A stretch of DNA of 64,000 nucleotides from Candidatus Phosphoribacter hodrii (GCA_016707175.1 JADJIB010000003.1:248001-312000); one strand, 5' to 3'; positions 1-10,390 are shown, numbered from the stretch's first letter. Numbers and translations: made by a program. Notes: a model not told the origin generated them from the letters alone.

Positions 1-534
1 TTGGGTGAGGTCGTGGGCGACCATGATGCCGTCTTCGACCGGGCGACCGAACCGGTTGGCCAGGTCAAGCAGGGCCTTGGCGACCCGGCCGGGCACGTCG
101 GTGAAGACGAGGTCCGCGAGGTGCTCGTTGGTGCGACGCAACCGCGCGGCGAGTGCGGCCATGAGGGCTTTGGCGACTTCGGGACGGCCGGTGAGCAGCT
201 CCGTCAGTGAGTCGTTGCCGAGCCCCATGAGCTGGGTCTCGGCGACGGCGGTGGCCGTCATCGTCCGGGGCCCGGGGTCGAACAGGGACAGCTCGCCGAA
301 CATCTCGCCCGGCCCGAGGATCGCAATGAGGTTCTCGCGGCCGTCGGCGCTGGTGCGGCCGAGTTTGACCTTGCCCTCGCCGATGACATAGAGGGTGTCG
401 CCTGGGTCGCCTTCCCGAAAGAGGATGTCGCCTCGTTCGAGCCGCGAAGAGTTCATCTGCGCGAGCAGCGCTTGACCGGCCTCGTCGTCGAGGGCCGCGA
501 ACAACGGCGCCCGGCGCACCACATCGTGATCCAC
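1..534 (-). CDS. crp: Crp/FNR-family cAMP-responsive regulator (3' part off window)
   Basis: Global transcription regulator that binds cyclic nucleotide through an N-terminal beta-roll and DNA through a C-terminal helix-turn-helix. The 178 visible codons carry the cyclic-nucleotide domain (about residues 10-120, with GELSLFDPGPRT as the phosphate-binding cassette) and the dimerisation helix region (RRTNEHLADLVFTDVPGR). The helix-turn-helix lies beyond the left edge. The protein closely resembles mycobacterial Crp (Rv3676) and corynebacterial GlxR as I remember them. I place the start at GTG 534, because the next residues (DHDVVRRAPLF) match the family N-terminus. It is divergent from nth, as in mycobacteria. 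Confidence 0.93.
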   Translation of the reverse strand, partial: MDHDVVRRAPLFAALDDEAGQALLAQMNSSRLERGDILFREGDPGDTLYVIGEGKVKLGRTSADGRENLIAILGPGEMFGELSLFDPGPRTMTATAVAETQLMGLGNDSLTELLTGRPEVAKALMAALAARLRRTNEHLADLVFTDVPGRVAKALLDLANRFGRPVEDGIMVAHDLTQ

Positions 535-663
535 GTCGCACAGTGTGCCATGCCGGGTCGTCAACTGTCCGGGAGGTTGGTCCCGTATGCCGCCCTCCGG
601 ACTCTGCTGTTCAGCGCGCCGGGATGATCGCTCTGCCCAGGCAGGCGGCATACCCTGTCCCTC

Positions 664-1392
664 GTGCCCGCAGACCGTGCTGCCCCCGCTTCCGAGACGC
701 CCGTGGCACTGACCCGACGGGCTCGGCGGATCTATCGCGCGCTGCTGGAGCGGTATCCCTACGCCCACTGCGAGCTTGACTTCACGACGCCGCTGGAGTT
801 GCTCGTCGCGACGATCCTCTCGGCGCAGACGACCGACGTGCGGGTCAACCAGGTGACCCCGATCCTGTTCGCGCGCTACCGGACGGCCGCCGAGTATGCC
901 GCCGCCGACCGGGCGGACCTCGAAGCCCTCCTCGGGCCGCTGGGCTTCTTTCGGGCCAAGACCGAGTCGCTGCTCAAGCTGGGTGCGGCGCTCGTCGAAC
1001 GCTTCGACGGGGAGGTCCCCGGCCGTCTCGATGACCTGGTGACCTTGCCGGGCGTGGGGCGCAAGACCGCAAACGTGGTGCTAGGCAACGCTTTTGGCGT
1101 CCCCGGGATCACCGTCGATACTCACTTTGGGCGGCTCGTGCGCCGCTTCGGGTGGACGACGGAGGAGGACCCGGTCAAGGTCGAGCACGCCGTCGGGGCG
1201 CTGTTCCCCCGCAAGGACTGGACGATGCTCAGCCACGTCGTCATCTTCCACGGCCGGCGCACCTGCCATGCTCGCAAGCCCGCGTGCGGGGCCTGCCCGG
1301 TCGCGCAGTGGTGTCCTGCCTACGGCACCGGCGAGACCGACCCCGAGAAGGCCGCCCGGCTGCTCACCTACGAGTTGGCGCCGACATCGTGA
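664..1392 (+). CDS. nth: Endonuclease III (DNA glycosylase/AP lyase)
   Basis: Base-excision repair enzyme that removes oxidised pyrimidines and cuts the abasic strand. The 242-residue protein has the helix-hairpin-helix LPGVGRKTANVV (about residues 128-139, containing the catalytic Lys), the catalytic Asp in TVDTHFGR (about 152), and the C-X6-C-X2-C-X5-C cluster ligands near the C-terminus (CHARKPACGACPVAQWC, about 200-216). Length and motif spacing are normal for the family. The start is GTG 664. Its stop overlaps the next start (GTGA), so nth, the NUDIX gene and marP form one operon, divergent from crp. Confidence 0.95.
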   Translation: MPADRAAPASETPVALTRRARRIYRALLERYPYAHCELDFTTPLELLVATILSAQTTDVRVNQVTPILFARYRTAAEYAAADRADLEALLGPLGFFRAKTESLLKLGAALVERFDGEVPGRLDDLVTLPGVGRKTANVVLGNAFGVPGITVDTHFGRLVRRFGWTTEEDPVKVEHAVGALFPRKDWTMLSHVVIFHGRRTCHARKPACGACPVAQWCPAYGTGETDPEKAARLLTYELAPTS

Positions 1393-2111
1393 GCTCCGAC
1401 GTCTCGCGGGTCGCCCACGGCACCCCCCTCGTCCCGCTGGTTCCCCTGGGCGCCGGTATGCCGCGTCCGCGGCCCGCGTGGGTCGACGGGATCCTCGAGG
1501 GGGCCCGCGCCGAGCCCGAGTGGTTCACCCGGTATCTGCCACCGGACGGTGACCAGCGTCAGTCGGCCGTCCTCATCCTCTTCGGGCCTGGCCCCCAGGG
1601 CGAGGACTCGCTGCTGTTCATCGAGCGGGCCCACACCTTGCGATCCCACGCCGCGCAGATCTCCTTCCCCGGCGGCGGAGTGGACCCCGAGGACGACAAC
1701 GTGGTGGCTGCTGCCCTGCGGGAGTCGTTCGAGGAGGTCGGGCTGGACCCGACGGGTGTGGACATCGTTGGCACGTTGCCCGAGTTGTTCCTACCGGTCT
1801 CCGCCTACACCGTGCACCCGGTGCTGGCCTGGTGGAAAGACCCGTCGCCCGTTTACGTCGGACACCCCGACGAGGTGGCTCAGGTGCTCAGCGTCCCGGT
1901 GAGCTACCTCGCGGACCCGGCCAACCGGCATACCGTCTCGCACCCCTCGGGCTATCGCGGACCGGCGTGGGACCTCGGTGACGACCTGCTGCTGTGGGGG
2001 TTCACCGGGGGCATCGTCAACAAGATTCTCGAGTTGGCGGGCTTCGCCCGCGAGTGGGACAGCGATCACCTGGTGCCGTTGCCGGAGCGCTTCATGCGGA
2101 GGTCCTCGTGA
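1389..2111 (+). CDS. NUDIX hydrolase, CoA-diphosphatase type
   Basis: Predicted to hydrolyse CoA or related nucleoside diphosphates. The 240-residue protein has the CoA-pyrophosphatase signature upstream of the Nudix box (SLLFIERAHTLRSHAAQISF, then PGGG). The Nudix box itself is at about residues 95-118 and ends in RESFEEVGL. The first Glu of the canonical box reads Asp here, while the metal-binding REXXEE core is intact. It starts at GTG 1389, overlapping the nth stop by 4 bases, and its own stop overlaps the marP start. This matches the mycobacterial Rv3672c position between nth and marP; the thioredoxin-like gene that I recall in between is absent here. Confidence 0.88.
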   Translation: MSSDVSRVAHGTPLVPLVPLGAGMPRPRPAWVDGILEGARAEPEWFTRYLPPDGDQRQSAVLILFGPGPQGEDSLLFIERAHTLRSHAAQISFPGGGVDPEDDNVVAAALRESFEEVGLDPTGVDIVGTLPELFLPVSAYTVHPVLAWWKDPSPVYVGHPDEVAQVLSVPVSYLADPANRHTVSHPSGYRGPAWDLGDDLLLWGFTGGIVNKILELAGFAREWDSDHLVPLPERFMRRSS

Positions 2112-3315
2112 CCGGCGGGACGCTCCTCGACATCGTGCTGATCGTCCTGCTCGGGTCGTATGCCGTGTCCGGCTTCGGTCAGGGACTCGTCGTGTCGGTG
2201 TTGTCGCTCGTGGGGTTCCTCGGGGGCGGGGCGCTGGGCATGGCGGTGTTGCCCGGGTGGTTCGACGGGTGGGCCTGGGCCGGTGAACATCCCTTCGAAT
2301 CGCGGGCCCTGCTCATCGGCGGGGTCTTCTTCCTCGCGGCGCTGGGTCAGGGCATCGCCGTTCACGTCGCGCGGCGGATGCGCCGACATCTGCATGCCGG
2401 ACCGATCGTCGCGGCCGACGCGGTGCTGGGCGGCGTCGCGAGCCTGATCGCCGTCGCTGTCCTCGTGTGGTTCGTCGCGGCGGGCCTGCGCGGAAGCACG
2501 GCGTCGATCGTCGCTCGGACCATCGGCGAGTCCCGGGTGCTCGCGGTGGTCGATGCGCTCGTCCCGCCCCAGACGGGTGCGCTCTTCGCGGGGTTCCGCC
2601 AGGTGCTCGACCGAGGCGGCTTCCCACGGGTCTTCGAAGGTCTGACGACCGAGCCGATCATCGCCGTCGACCCCCGTCATCGGCCGTCCTCGGCGGCGCG
2701 GGAGTCGTGGCGGCCCAGGCCTCGCTGGTCAAGGTGACCGGAGTCGCCGCGGCCTGTCGGCGCGGCCAGGAGGGCAGCGGCTGGGTCCTTGCCCCGGGTC
2801 GGGTCGTCACCAACGCGCATGTCGTGGCGGGCATCGAGGACGTCACCGTCCGGGTCAGGGGAACCGGGCCGGCGCTGCATGGCTCGGTCGTCGTCTTCGA
2901 CCCCCAGCGCGACCTCGCCGTCATCTCGGTGCCCGGCCTGAACGCGCCGGCGCTGCCGCTCGGCACCGATCTGGCTCGTGGGGCCGAAGCGGTCGTCGCC
3001 GGATTCCCGCTCGACGGGCCGTTGCGACTGGACGCCGCTCGGGTCCGGCAGGTCATCAATGCGACCGGTCAGGACATCTACGGACAGCCGGGGGTCACCC
3101 GCGAGATCTACTCGCTGCTGACTCGGGTCGAGCCGGGCAACAGCGGCGGCCCACTGCTGTCCAGCGCCGGTCAGGTCGTCGGCGTCGTCTTCGCCAAGTC
3201 GCTCGACGACGACCAGACCGGGTATGCGCTCACCCTCGCGGAAGCCGCGCCGGTGTTGACCGCGGCCGCGGGGGCGCAGGGCCGGGTCGACACGGGAGCC
3301 TGCTCCCTGGGGTGA
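2108..3315 (+). CDS. marP: MarP-like membrane serine protease, frame broken at about 2672
   Basis: Periplasmic trypsin-like protease anchored by four N-terminal membrane helices (CvpA-like); in mycobacteria MarP is needed for acid and oxidative stress resistance. From GTG 2108 the first frame encodes the membrane segments as far as TTEPIIAVDP. The protease domain follows in another frame: catalytic His in TNAHVVAG, Asp in DPQRDLAVI, Ser in EPGNSGGPL, plus the paired Cys (ACRRG and TGACS). The switch lies at a run of five C at about 2671-2675. One extra C restores a continuous protein of about 402 residues. I read this as a homopolymer error rather than a true pseudogene. Start and stop agree with the family length. 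Confidence 0.85.
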
Positions 3316-3391
3316 CCAGTTTCGGCCCGGCGGGGCGGGCCCGGTGGGTCCGGCAGGTTCGATGGGTCAGCCGGGAACAGGCAGGGACAGC

Positions 3392-4303
3392 TCAGGCCGG
3401 GACGGTGGCGAGCCAGTCGATGAGGGCCCGGTTGACCTGCGTCGGGGCTTCCTCGGGGAGGAAGTGGCCGGCGCCCTCGATGGCTTGATAGGTGTAGGGA
3501 CCGCTGACGTAGCGCTGCGAGCCGCCCGTGGCGTCGGCCAGGACACAGCCGTCGGCCGAGCCCTGCACCTGCAACACCGGCACCTGGATGGGGCTACTCA
3601 CCCGGCGTTGGAACAGCGGGCCGTCGCGGCGCACCTGGTTGCGTCCGAACCAGCGGTAGTACTCGGCGGCGGAGTGGGCGACGAACGGGAGCGCCAGCGC
3701 CGCGGCATACCTGCTGATCTCCTCCTCCGACGGGAAGGTGCCGCCCGGGGCGGCCCAAGAGGTGAGGTAGCGGCGGACCAGGGTGTCGTCGCGGATCAGG
3801 GTGCGCTCGGGGCGGAAGGGCCACTGCAGGTGACCGACGAAGCTCAGGGCCGAGCGTTGGGCGCGGTCGCGGCGGGCCGCCCGTTGCATGATCGCCGGAT
3901 GAGCCATCGACACCGCGCCGATGCCGCGGGTGAACGCGGGTTGCAGGTTGGGCATGGCCCAGGCGGTCCAGCCGCCGAGCCCGGCGCCGACGACGACGGC
4001 GCGTTCTTCGCCGAGGCTGCGGATCACCGCAGCGGCATCGGCGGTCGCCGTGTAGGTGTCGTAGCCTCGCGGCGGCTTGTCTGAGGCGCCGAAACCGCGC
4101 AGGTCGACGGCTGCTGCTCGATATCCCGCGTCGGCTAGGGCGACGAGTTGGTGGCGCCAGGCCCACCAGAACTGCGGAAAGTCGTGCAGGAGCAGCACGA
4201 GCGGACCGTCGCCAGCGAGGGCCACGTGGAAACGGGCACCGTTGGCAGCGACGTACTCGTGCTCCCACGGGCCGTCCAGGAGGACCGAGGCGGCATCGGA
4301 CAT
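3392..4303 (-). CDS. Alpha/beta hydrolase, EphE-like, with degenerate active site
   Basis: This 303-residue protein has the epoxide-hydrolase-type fold: the VDLRGFGASDKPPRGYDTYT segment is typical, and the C-terminal His is present in GAGHFLPEEAP. The position next to marP and a holin-like gene matches mycobacterial ephE (Rv3670). The nucleophile elbow reads GAGLGG, so the position where these enzymes carry Asp (or Ser) is Gly or Leu. The oxyanion segment is HDFP instead of HGFP. Catalysis as an epoxide hydrolase is therefore doubtful. I choose ATG 4303 (MSDAASVL); an in-frame start at 4333 would add ten residues. It is convergent with marP. Confidence 0.8.
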   Translation of the reverse strand: MSDAASVLLDGPWEHEYVAANGARFHVALAGDGPLVLLLHDFPQFWWAWRHQLVALADAGYRAAAVDLRGFGASDKPPRGYDTYTATADAAAVIRSLGEERAVVVGAGLGGWTAWAMPNLQPAFTRGIGAVSMAHPAIMQRAARRDRAQRSALSFVGHLQWPFRPERTLIRDDTLVRRYLTSWAAPGGTFPSEEEISRYAAALALPFVAHSAAEYYRWFGRNQVRRDGPLFQRRVSSPIQVPVLQVQGSADGCVLADATGGSQRYVSGPYTYQAIEGAGHFLPEEAPTQVNRALIDWLATVPA

Positions 4304-4344
4304 GTCATTCCTTGAGCGGTGCTGCAGGGGCACCGCGGGAGAGG

Positions 4345-4755
4345 TCAGGACTGGCCCTTGATCGTGGCGATCGTCTGCTGGGCTTCGGAGATGGCTCGCT
4401 TGGGGGTCGGGTCGGCGTGGGCCAGGGCCTTCTTACCCACGAGGGCCAGGACCGCCGCCCCGATGAACAGCAGGACCGCGACGATGAGGAAGGCCAACCA
4501 CGTGGCCAGCCCCAGCGCGACCAGACCCCACGCGAGCGCCGTGAGCAGGAAGCCCAGGCCGAACAGGCCGAAGAACGCCGCCCCCGCGAACATCCCGGCG
4601 CCCTTGCCCGCAAACTTGGCGGCGCCGGTGATCTCGGTCTTGGCGAGCGCGATCTCGGAGCGCAGGATCGTCGAGACGTCCCGGGAGGCGGACGCGACGA
4701 GCTGGCCGAGCGTGGGCTCGGCGTCGCTGATGAGCGGTGGCGCGTCAGTAGCCAT
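4345..4755 (-). CDS. Holin-like / phage-holin superfamily membrane protein
   Basis: Small membrane protein of 136 residues. The soluble N-terminal region (TLGQLVASASRDVSTILRSE) is followed by two hydrophobic segments at about residues 55-80 and 85-108 and a short basic tail. It matches the actinobacterial putative holin family that lies next to ephE and marP in mycobacteria (Rv3669). No lytic role is implied; the function in these bacteria is unknown. It lies 41 bases upstream of the hydrolase on the same strand, so co-transcription is likely. A GGAG sits just ahead of ATG 4755. Confidence 0.8.
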   Translation of the reverse strand: MATDAPPLISDAEPTLGQLVASASRDVSTILRSEIALAKTEITGAAKFAGKGAGMFAGAAFFGLFGLGFLLTALAWGLVALGLATWLAFLIVAVLLFIGAAVLALVGKKALAHADPTPKRAISEAQQTIATIKGQS

Positions 4756-4824
4756 GGGTGTCCTCCTGGGGTGGTGCTCCTGGAGGCGAGCCTATCGCCG
4801 CATGTCCCACTGCGGTATGTCGCG

Positions 4825-6084
4825 CTACTGCAGCTGCCGGTAGTGGGCGTCGCGCCGACGCAGCACGATCGAGGCCAGCACGGCGGCGACGAGTGAGGCC
4901 AGGAGCACAGCGACGCGCACGTGGTCGTCGCGGGCGCTGCCCGAGCCGAACGCCAACTCCCCGATGAGCAGCGACACGGTGAACCCGAGTCCGGCCAGCA
5001 GCGACAGGCCGGCGATGTCGGCCCAGGCGAGGTCCTCGTCGAGTTGGGCGCGCGTGAATCGGGCCACCAACCAGGTGCCGCTGAAGACGCCCAGCGACTT
5101 GCCCGCGACCAGGCCGATGATGATGCCGATGGTGACTGGGTCGCGGAAGGCGGTGGCGAGCCCGTCGGACGTGATCTTCACCCCCGCCGCGAAGAACGCG
5201 AACAACGGCACGGCGAGGCCGGCGGAGTAGGGCCGCATCCCGTGCTCGAGTTGCTCGGAGAGCGAGTGGCCCTCCGTCGAGTCGTCGGCGTCGTTCGAAC
5301 GGGCGACGGGCACGGTCAGGCCGAGCACGATGCCGGCCACCGTGGCGTGGACGCCGGCCTCGTGGACCAGGGCCCACGTGGCGACCGCCGGAACGGCCAG
5401 CAGCAGCGGATACGTCCACCCACGCCGAAGCAGCCACCCCCAGACCGCCAGCGGGATCAGGGCACCCGCGAGCATCAATGGCTGCACGTCGGACGAGAAG
5501 AACAGCGCGATGATGGTGATCGCGACGAGGTCGTCGACGACGGCCAGGGTGAGCAGGAACGCCCTCAGGGCTGGCGGCAGATGGGTCCCGACGACGGCCA
5601 GCACTGCGAGGGCGAAGGCGATGTCGGTCGCGGTCGGGATCGCCCAGCCGCGCATCGCGGTGCTGTCGCCGCCGAGCGCGAGGACGGTGACGGCATACAG
5701 GATCGCGGGGAGGGCCACCCCTGCGAGGGCGGCGGCGACGGGGACGATCGCCTTGGTGCGGTCGGCAAGGTCACCGCTGACGAACTCCCGTTTGAGCTCG
5801 ATTCCCGCGACGAGGAAGAAGAGGGCGAGCAGGCCGTCGGCCGCCCACTGCCCGAGGGTGAGATCCAGGTGCAGGGGGGCGGAGGGACCGACGCGGGTGT
5901 CCCGCAGGCCGGTGTATGCCGTGTGCCACGGCGAGTTCGCCCAGGCCAGGGCCACGACGGTGGCACCGAGCAGGAGCATGCCGCCGACGGTCTCGGTGCG
6001 CAGGATGTCGCCGAGGTGTCGGGATTCCCGTTCGCTGGGCCGGCGTAGGAGGCGGCGGGCGACGTCGAAGGAAGGATGTGTCAT
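4825..6084 (-). CDS. nhaA: Na+/H+ antiporter NhaA
   Basis: Inner-membrane antiporter exchanging sodium for protons to control pH and salt. The 419-residue protein has about twelve hydrophobic segments. Its hallmarks are TATDIAFALAVLAVVG and the ion-binding Asp pair in LTLAVVDDLVAI. The start at ATG 6084 is preceded by GAAAGG with six-base spacing. A longer frame runs upstream to 6234, but it crosses a structured leader and has no family similarity. The N-terminal extension MTHPSFDVARRLLRRPSERE is polar and cytosolic. The gene is transcribed divergently from the nrtR-like gene. Confidence 0.95.
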   Translation of the reverse strand: MTHPSFDVARRLLRRPSERESRHLGDILRTETVGGMLLLGATVVALAWANSPWHTAYTGLRDTRVGPSAPLHLDLTLGQWAADGLLALFFLVAGIELKREFVSGDLADRTKAIVPVAAALAGVALPAILYAVTVLALGGDSTAMRGWAIPTATDIAFALAVLAVVGTHLPPALRAFLLTLAVVDDLVAITIIALFFSSDVQPLMLAGALIPLAVWGWLLRRGWTYPLLLAVPAVATWALVHEAGVHATVAGIVLGLTVPVARSNDADDSTEGHSLSEQLEHGMRPYSAGLAVPLFAFFAAGVKITSDGLATAFRDPVTIGIIIGLVAGKSLGVFSGTWLVARFTRAQLDEDLAWADIAGLSLLAGLGFTVSLLIGELAFGSGSARDDHVRVAVLLASLVAAVLASIVLRRRDAHYRQLQ

Positions 6085-6099
6085 GGCGCCTTTCGGGTG

Positions 6100-6195
6100 G
6101 TGCGGGACCCGATGAGCGGCGTCGAAGCGACGCGCGGTGCAGCCGAAGGCGTGCGACACCCGGGTCGCCGACCAGACTTCCCGGCACGCCAGAGC
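6100..6195 (-). ncRNA. Structured leader RNA upstream of nhaA (candidate Na+-responsive riboswitch)
   Basis: On the minus strand the leader contains GGCGTGCCGGGAAGTCTGGT followed by a small hairpin (GGTC-GGC-GACC). It closes with a seven-base-pair helix joining 6184-6190 to 6148-6154 (GGCGTGC with GCACGCC). A further GC-rich stem precedes the nhaA ribosome site. The CCGGGAAGTCTGGT core with a closing helix looks like the nhaA-I leader motif as I remember it. I cannot run a covariance search, so the class assignment is tentative. The helix and its position in the 5' leader are seen directly. Confidence 0.5.
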
Positions 6196-6223
6196 GACCA
6201 GTCTATCAGGAGGGTGTCGAGAT

Positions 6224-6246
6224 TTAGTCATCACGACGATTAGGAT
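6224..6246 (+). promoter_or_regulatory. Leaderless promoter with imperfect palindrome for the nrtR-like gene
   Basis: TAGGAT at 6241-6246 fits a -10 box (TANNNT) and lies exactly six bases before GTG 6253, so the transcript probably starts at the start codon. TTAGTCATC and GACGATTAG (6224-6243) form an imperfect palindrome in the spacer. Such a site would suit autorepression by the downstream regulator. No convincing -35 box is visible. Confidence 0.45.
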
Positions 6247-6252
6247 CGGGTT

Positions 6253-6966
6253 GTGACGAACCCGGCGGATCCGGCGGCCTTGCCGCAGTGCGCAGTTGCA
6301 GTGGACCTGGTCGTCCTCACCGTGCGCGAAGGCCAGTTGTGCGTGCTGACGGTGCGACGCGGCATACCTCCGTTTCGGGGGAGGTTCGCGCTGCCGGGTG
6401 GTTTCGTCCTGCCCGACGAAGGGCTGGAGGCCGCGGCCTACCGGGAGTTGGCGGAGGAGGCCGGCTTGGCGCGGGAGGCGGTGACCTTGGAGCAGTTGCG
6501 GACGTTCGGAGAGCCCAAGCGTGACCCGCGAGGCCGGGTCGTCAGCGTCACCTATCTCGCGCTCGGCGCGGGGCTGCCCGACCCGCTGGGCGGCTCCGAC
6601 GCATCATCCGCTCAGTTCGAGCCGGTGAGTGGCTATCTCGCGCACCCCGCGGGGCCGACGGCGCTCGCGTTCGACCACCCGATGATCCTCGCGGCCGGCG
6701 TCGAACGGGCCCGGGCCAAGCTCGAATACACCGGTTATGGGGTGGCGTTCTGTCCGCCGGAGTTCACCGTCGGCGAGTTGCGCGGGGTGTACGAGTCGGT
6801 GTGGGACCTGGCGATCGATCCGGCGAACTTCCACCGGAAGGTGACGAACGCGGCCGGCTTTCTCGTGCCGACCGGGGAGCGGACCAGCAGGGGAGGCGGC
6901 CGACCGGCAGCGCTCTATCGGGCCGACCCGGCAGCGGTGCTGCACCCACCGATCCTGCGGGGATAG
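6253..6966 (+). CDS. NrtR-like regulator: NUDIX domain plus winged helix
   Basis: NrtR proteins repress NAD-metabolism genes and sense ADP-ribose-type ligands through a NUDIX domain. The 237-residue protein has an intact Nudix box (G-X5-E-X7-RELAEEAGL, about residues 53-76). Its C-terminal winged-helix half has the typical FHRKVTNAAGFLVPTG and GRPAALYRAD segments. Because the box is complete, hydrolase activity is possible as well as sensing. The start is GTG 6253. No NAD gene lies nearby, so its targets are elsewhere or include the divergent nhaA; that is inference. A plain NUDIX hydrolase is the alternative. Confidence 0.8.
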   Translation: MTNPADPAALPQCAVAVDLVVLTVREGQLCVLTVRRGIPPFRGRFALPGGFVLPDEGLEAAAYRELAEEAGLAREAVTLEQLRTFGEPKRDPRGRVVSVTYLALGAGLPDPLGGSDASSAQFEPVSGYLAHPAGPTALAFDHPMILAAGVERARAKLEYTGYGVAFCPPEFTVGELRGVYESVWDLAIDPANFHRKVTNAAGFLVPTGERTSRGGGRPAALYRADPAAVLHPPILRG

Positions 6967-6967
6967 G

Positions 6968-7558
6968 TCAGTTGGGGCGAGCGGCGGCGGCCAGGGCGGC
7001 ATACATGCGGCGGGTGGCCCCGAGCAGCTCTGCGTCGGCGCGCACCGTGGCCTCCGGGCCCACTGCGCCGTCGAGGTGGTCGCGGTAGCGCAGCCCGACC
7101 CCGTCGACGAGCGTGGCCTTCACCCTGCTGAGCACGACGCTCAGCTGCGCGCTGGCCGAGGCGCCGCCGCTATGGCCGTAGGCGAAGAGCGCTATCGGCT
7201 TGCCCGCCCATTCGGCGTAGAGGTAGTCGATGGCGTTCTTCAGGGCGGCCGGATAGCCCGCGTTGTACTCCGGGGTGACCAGGACGATGGCGTCGGCCGC
7301 GTCGACGAGGCCCTTCCAGCGCAGGGTGTGCTCGTGGTGGTAGATGCCCGTCGAGGGCATCTCGACCTCGTCGAGCAGGGGCAGGTTGAGCTCGGCCAGG
7401 TCGATGACCTCGACGGCGAAGACGTCGAGCGGGGCCTGGTTGCGCACCCAGTCGGCGATGACCGGGCCGAGGCGGCGGGGCCGGGTGCTCGCGACGACGA
7501 TCCGCAGCTCGATGAGTCCGGTGCGGGGCGCTTCGGGGGTGGGCATGACCGCATCCAA
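6968..7558 (-). CDS. NADPH-dependent FMN reductase (flavodoxin fold)
   Basis: Cytosolic flavin or quinone reductase of the ArsH/chromate-reductase superfamily. The 196-residue protein shows the phosphate-binding start of the fold (VVASTRPRRLGPVIADW) and the signature VTPEYNAGYPAALKNAIDYL. Length is normal. The start is probably TTG 7558, because GGAG stands six bases before it; ATG 7546 is the alternative. It is convergent with the nrtR-like gene, with one base between the two stops. The substrate cannot be told from sequence. Confidence 0.85.
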   Translation of the reverse strand: MDAVMPTPEAPRTGLIELRIVVASTRPRRLGPVIADWVRNQAPLDVFAVEVIDLAELNLPLLDEVEMPSTGIYHHEHTLRWKGLVDAADAIVLVTPEYNAGYPAALKNAIDYLYAEWAGKPIALFAYGHSGGASASAQLSVVLSRVKATLVDGVGLRYRDHLDGAVGPEATVRADAELLGATRRMYAALAAAARPN

Positions 7559-7566
7559 GCAGAACT

Positions 7567-7641
7567 CCGGCGAGTGTGAGGACCTGGGGTCGTTTGGGGG
7601 GTCGAGAGTCGGAATTCACCGGCGAGTGTGAGGATTTGGGG
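7567..7641. repeat. Two direct copies of a 23-bp sequence before the FMN reductase gene
   Basis: CCGGCGAGTGTGAGGA followed by CTGGGG or TTGGGG occurs at 7567-7589 and again at 7619-7641, 52 bases apart. The first copy contains the presumed ribosome site of the FMN reductase gene on the minus strand. It may be a duplicated promoter or operator; I see no clear -10 box. Confidence 0.55.
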
Positions 7642-7678
7642 GAACAGCGGGGGTGTGCGGCTGGGCGGTGAAGACACG

Positions 7679-7718
7679 CCGGAGGGGGTATGCCGTGGGC
7701 GCGGCATACCCCCTCCGG
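7679..7718 (-). terminator. 17-bp perfect hairpin after acs, built from an inverted GTATGCCG pair
   Basis: Arms 7679-7695 and 7702-7718 are perfectly complementary with a six-base loop. Each arm contains one GTATGCCG. It sits 22 bases past the acs stop. There is no U-tract, which is common in high-GC actinobacteria. Confidence 0.75.
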
Positions 7719-7740
7719 GTGCGACAGGTGGTGCGGGGGG

Positions 7741-9711
<1,971 letters not shown>

Positions 9712-9836
9712 GGAATTTCCTCCTGCGGCAGGCAACGTGTGACCTATGCAACTGCCAATGCCGGGTGGAGGCAAGTGAACTGCACGCGATGGGGGTCAGG
9801 CGGGCAGTTTGCGCGGCGAGCGGTTGCCGCGGTTTG

Positions 9837-10124
9837 TCAGGTGTGTGACGTCACCCGGTCACCGGCGCGACGCATCGCCTCGCGAACCCGGTAGACCTCG
9901 GCCTCGTCGGCCCCTTCGTACACCAGGGCCTGGACGACTCGACGGATGTCGTCGTCGGGCACCGGGTCGGCGACGGAGTGGCCCGCTCGCACCCGCAAGG
10001 CACCGACCACGGCGCTCGTCTCGGCCTCGGTGAGCTCGCAGCGCAGCAGCGCCGGGGCGAGGAGGTCCGCTCGAGCGACTCCGCGCGGGCGCCCTTCAAC
10101 GAGCCACCCACGTAACGACTGCAT
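9837..10124 (-). CDS. DUF3349 family protein
   Basis: Small soluble protein of 95 residues with the family pattern: an N-terminal WL-x-EG-x-P-x-GV segment (RGWLVEGRPRGVARADLL), a middle helical part, then DDDIRRVVQAL and VYRVREAMRRAG. It is a divergent relative of the second DUF3349 protein at 11747-12088. I choose ATG 10124 (MQSLRGWL); GTG 10139 is also in frame. Function is unknown. It lies upstream of acs on the same strand, with 125 bases between. Confidence 0.65.
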   Translation of the reverse strand: MQSLRGWLVEGRPRGVARADLLAPALLRCELTEAETSAVVGALRVRAGHSVADPVPDDDIRRVVQALVYEGADEAEVYRVREAMRRAGDRVTSHT

Positions 10125-10258
10125 CTTCAACCCGCCCACGGTGCCATCATCCGCCGGTCGGCGAAGGGCCGGGGCCCTGGCAGTCGAACTTCTCCCGACG
10201 ACAACGCGAACACTCGGGGTTGCTCGCCCTGGGGGCGACTGTGCGCCCGCAGTTCTGG

Positions 10259-10319
10259 CCGTCGGCGCTGCCCGTGCACGCTGCCCATCGGCGCTGTCCG
10301 TCGGCGCTGTCCGTCAGAG
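10259..10319. repeat. 13-bp tandem repeat, about 4.7 units
   Basis: Units at 10259, 10272, 10285 and 10298 follow CCGTCGGCGCTGC with one to three changes, and a partial fifth unit ends near 10319. The 333-base gap between trpS and the DUF3349 gene (10125-10457) otherwise holds only the trpS terminator. I see no convincing gene there. Confidence 0.6.
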
Positions 10320-10390
10320 AGATATGGCGGCCCGGCATCCGTCGCGGAGGTGGATTGCCGGGTCGTCCTCGGGATCCCGCTCCCGACCCC

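Noticed and set aside
6085..6234. N-terminal 50-residue extension of NhaA
   Set aside because: No ribosome site at 6234, no NhaA similarity, and the stretch is better explained as a structured RNA leader.
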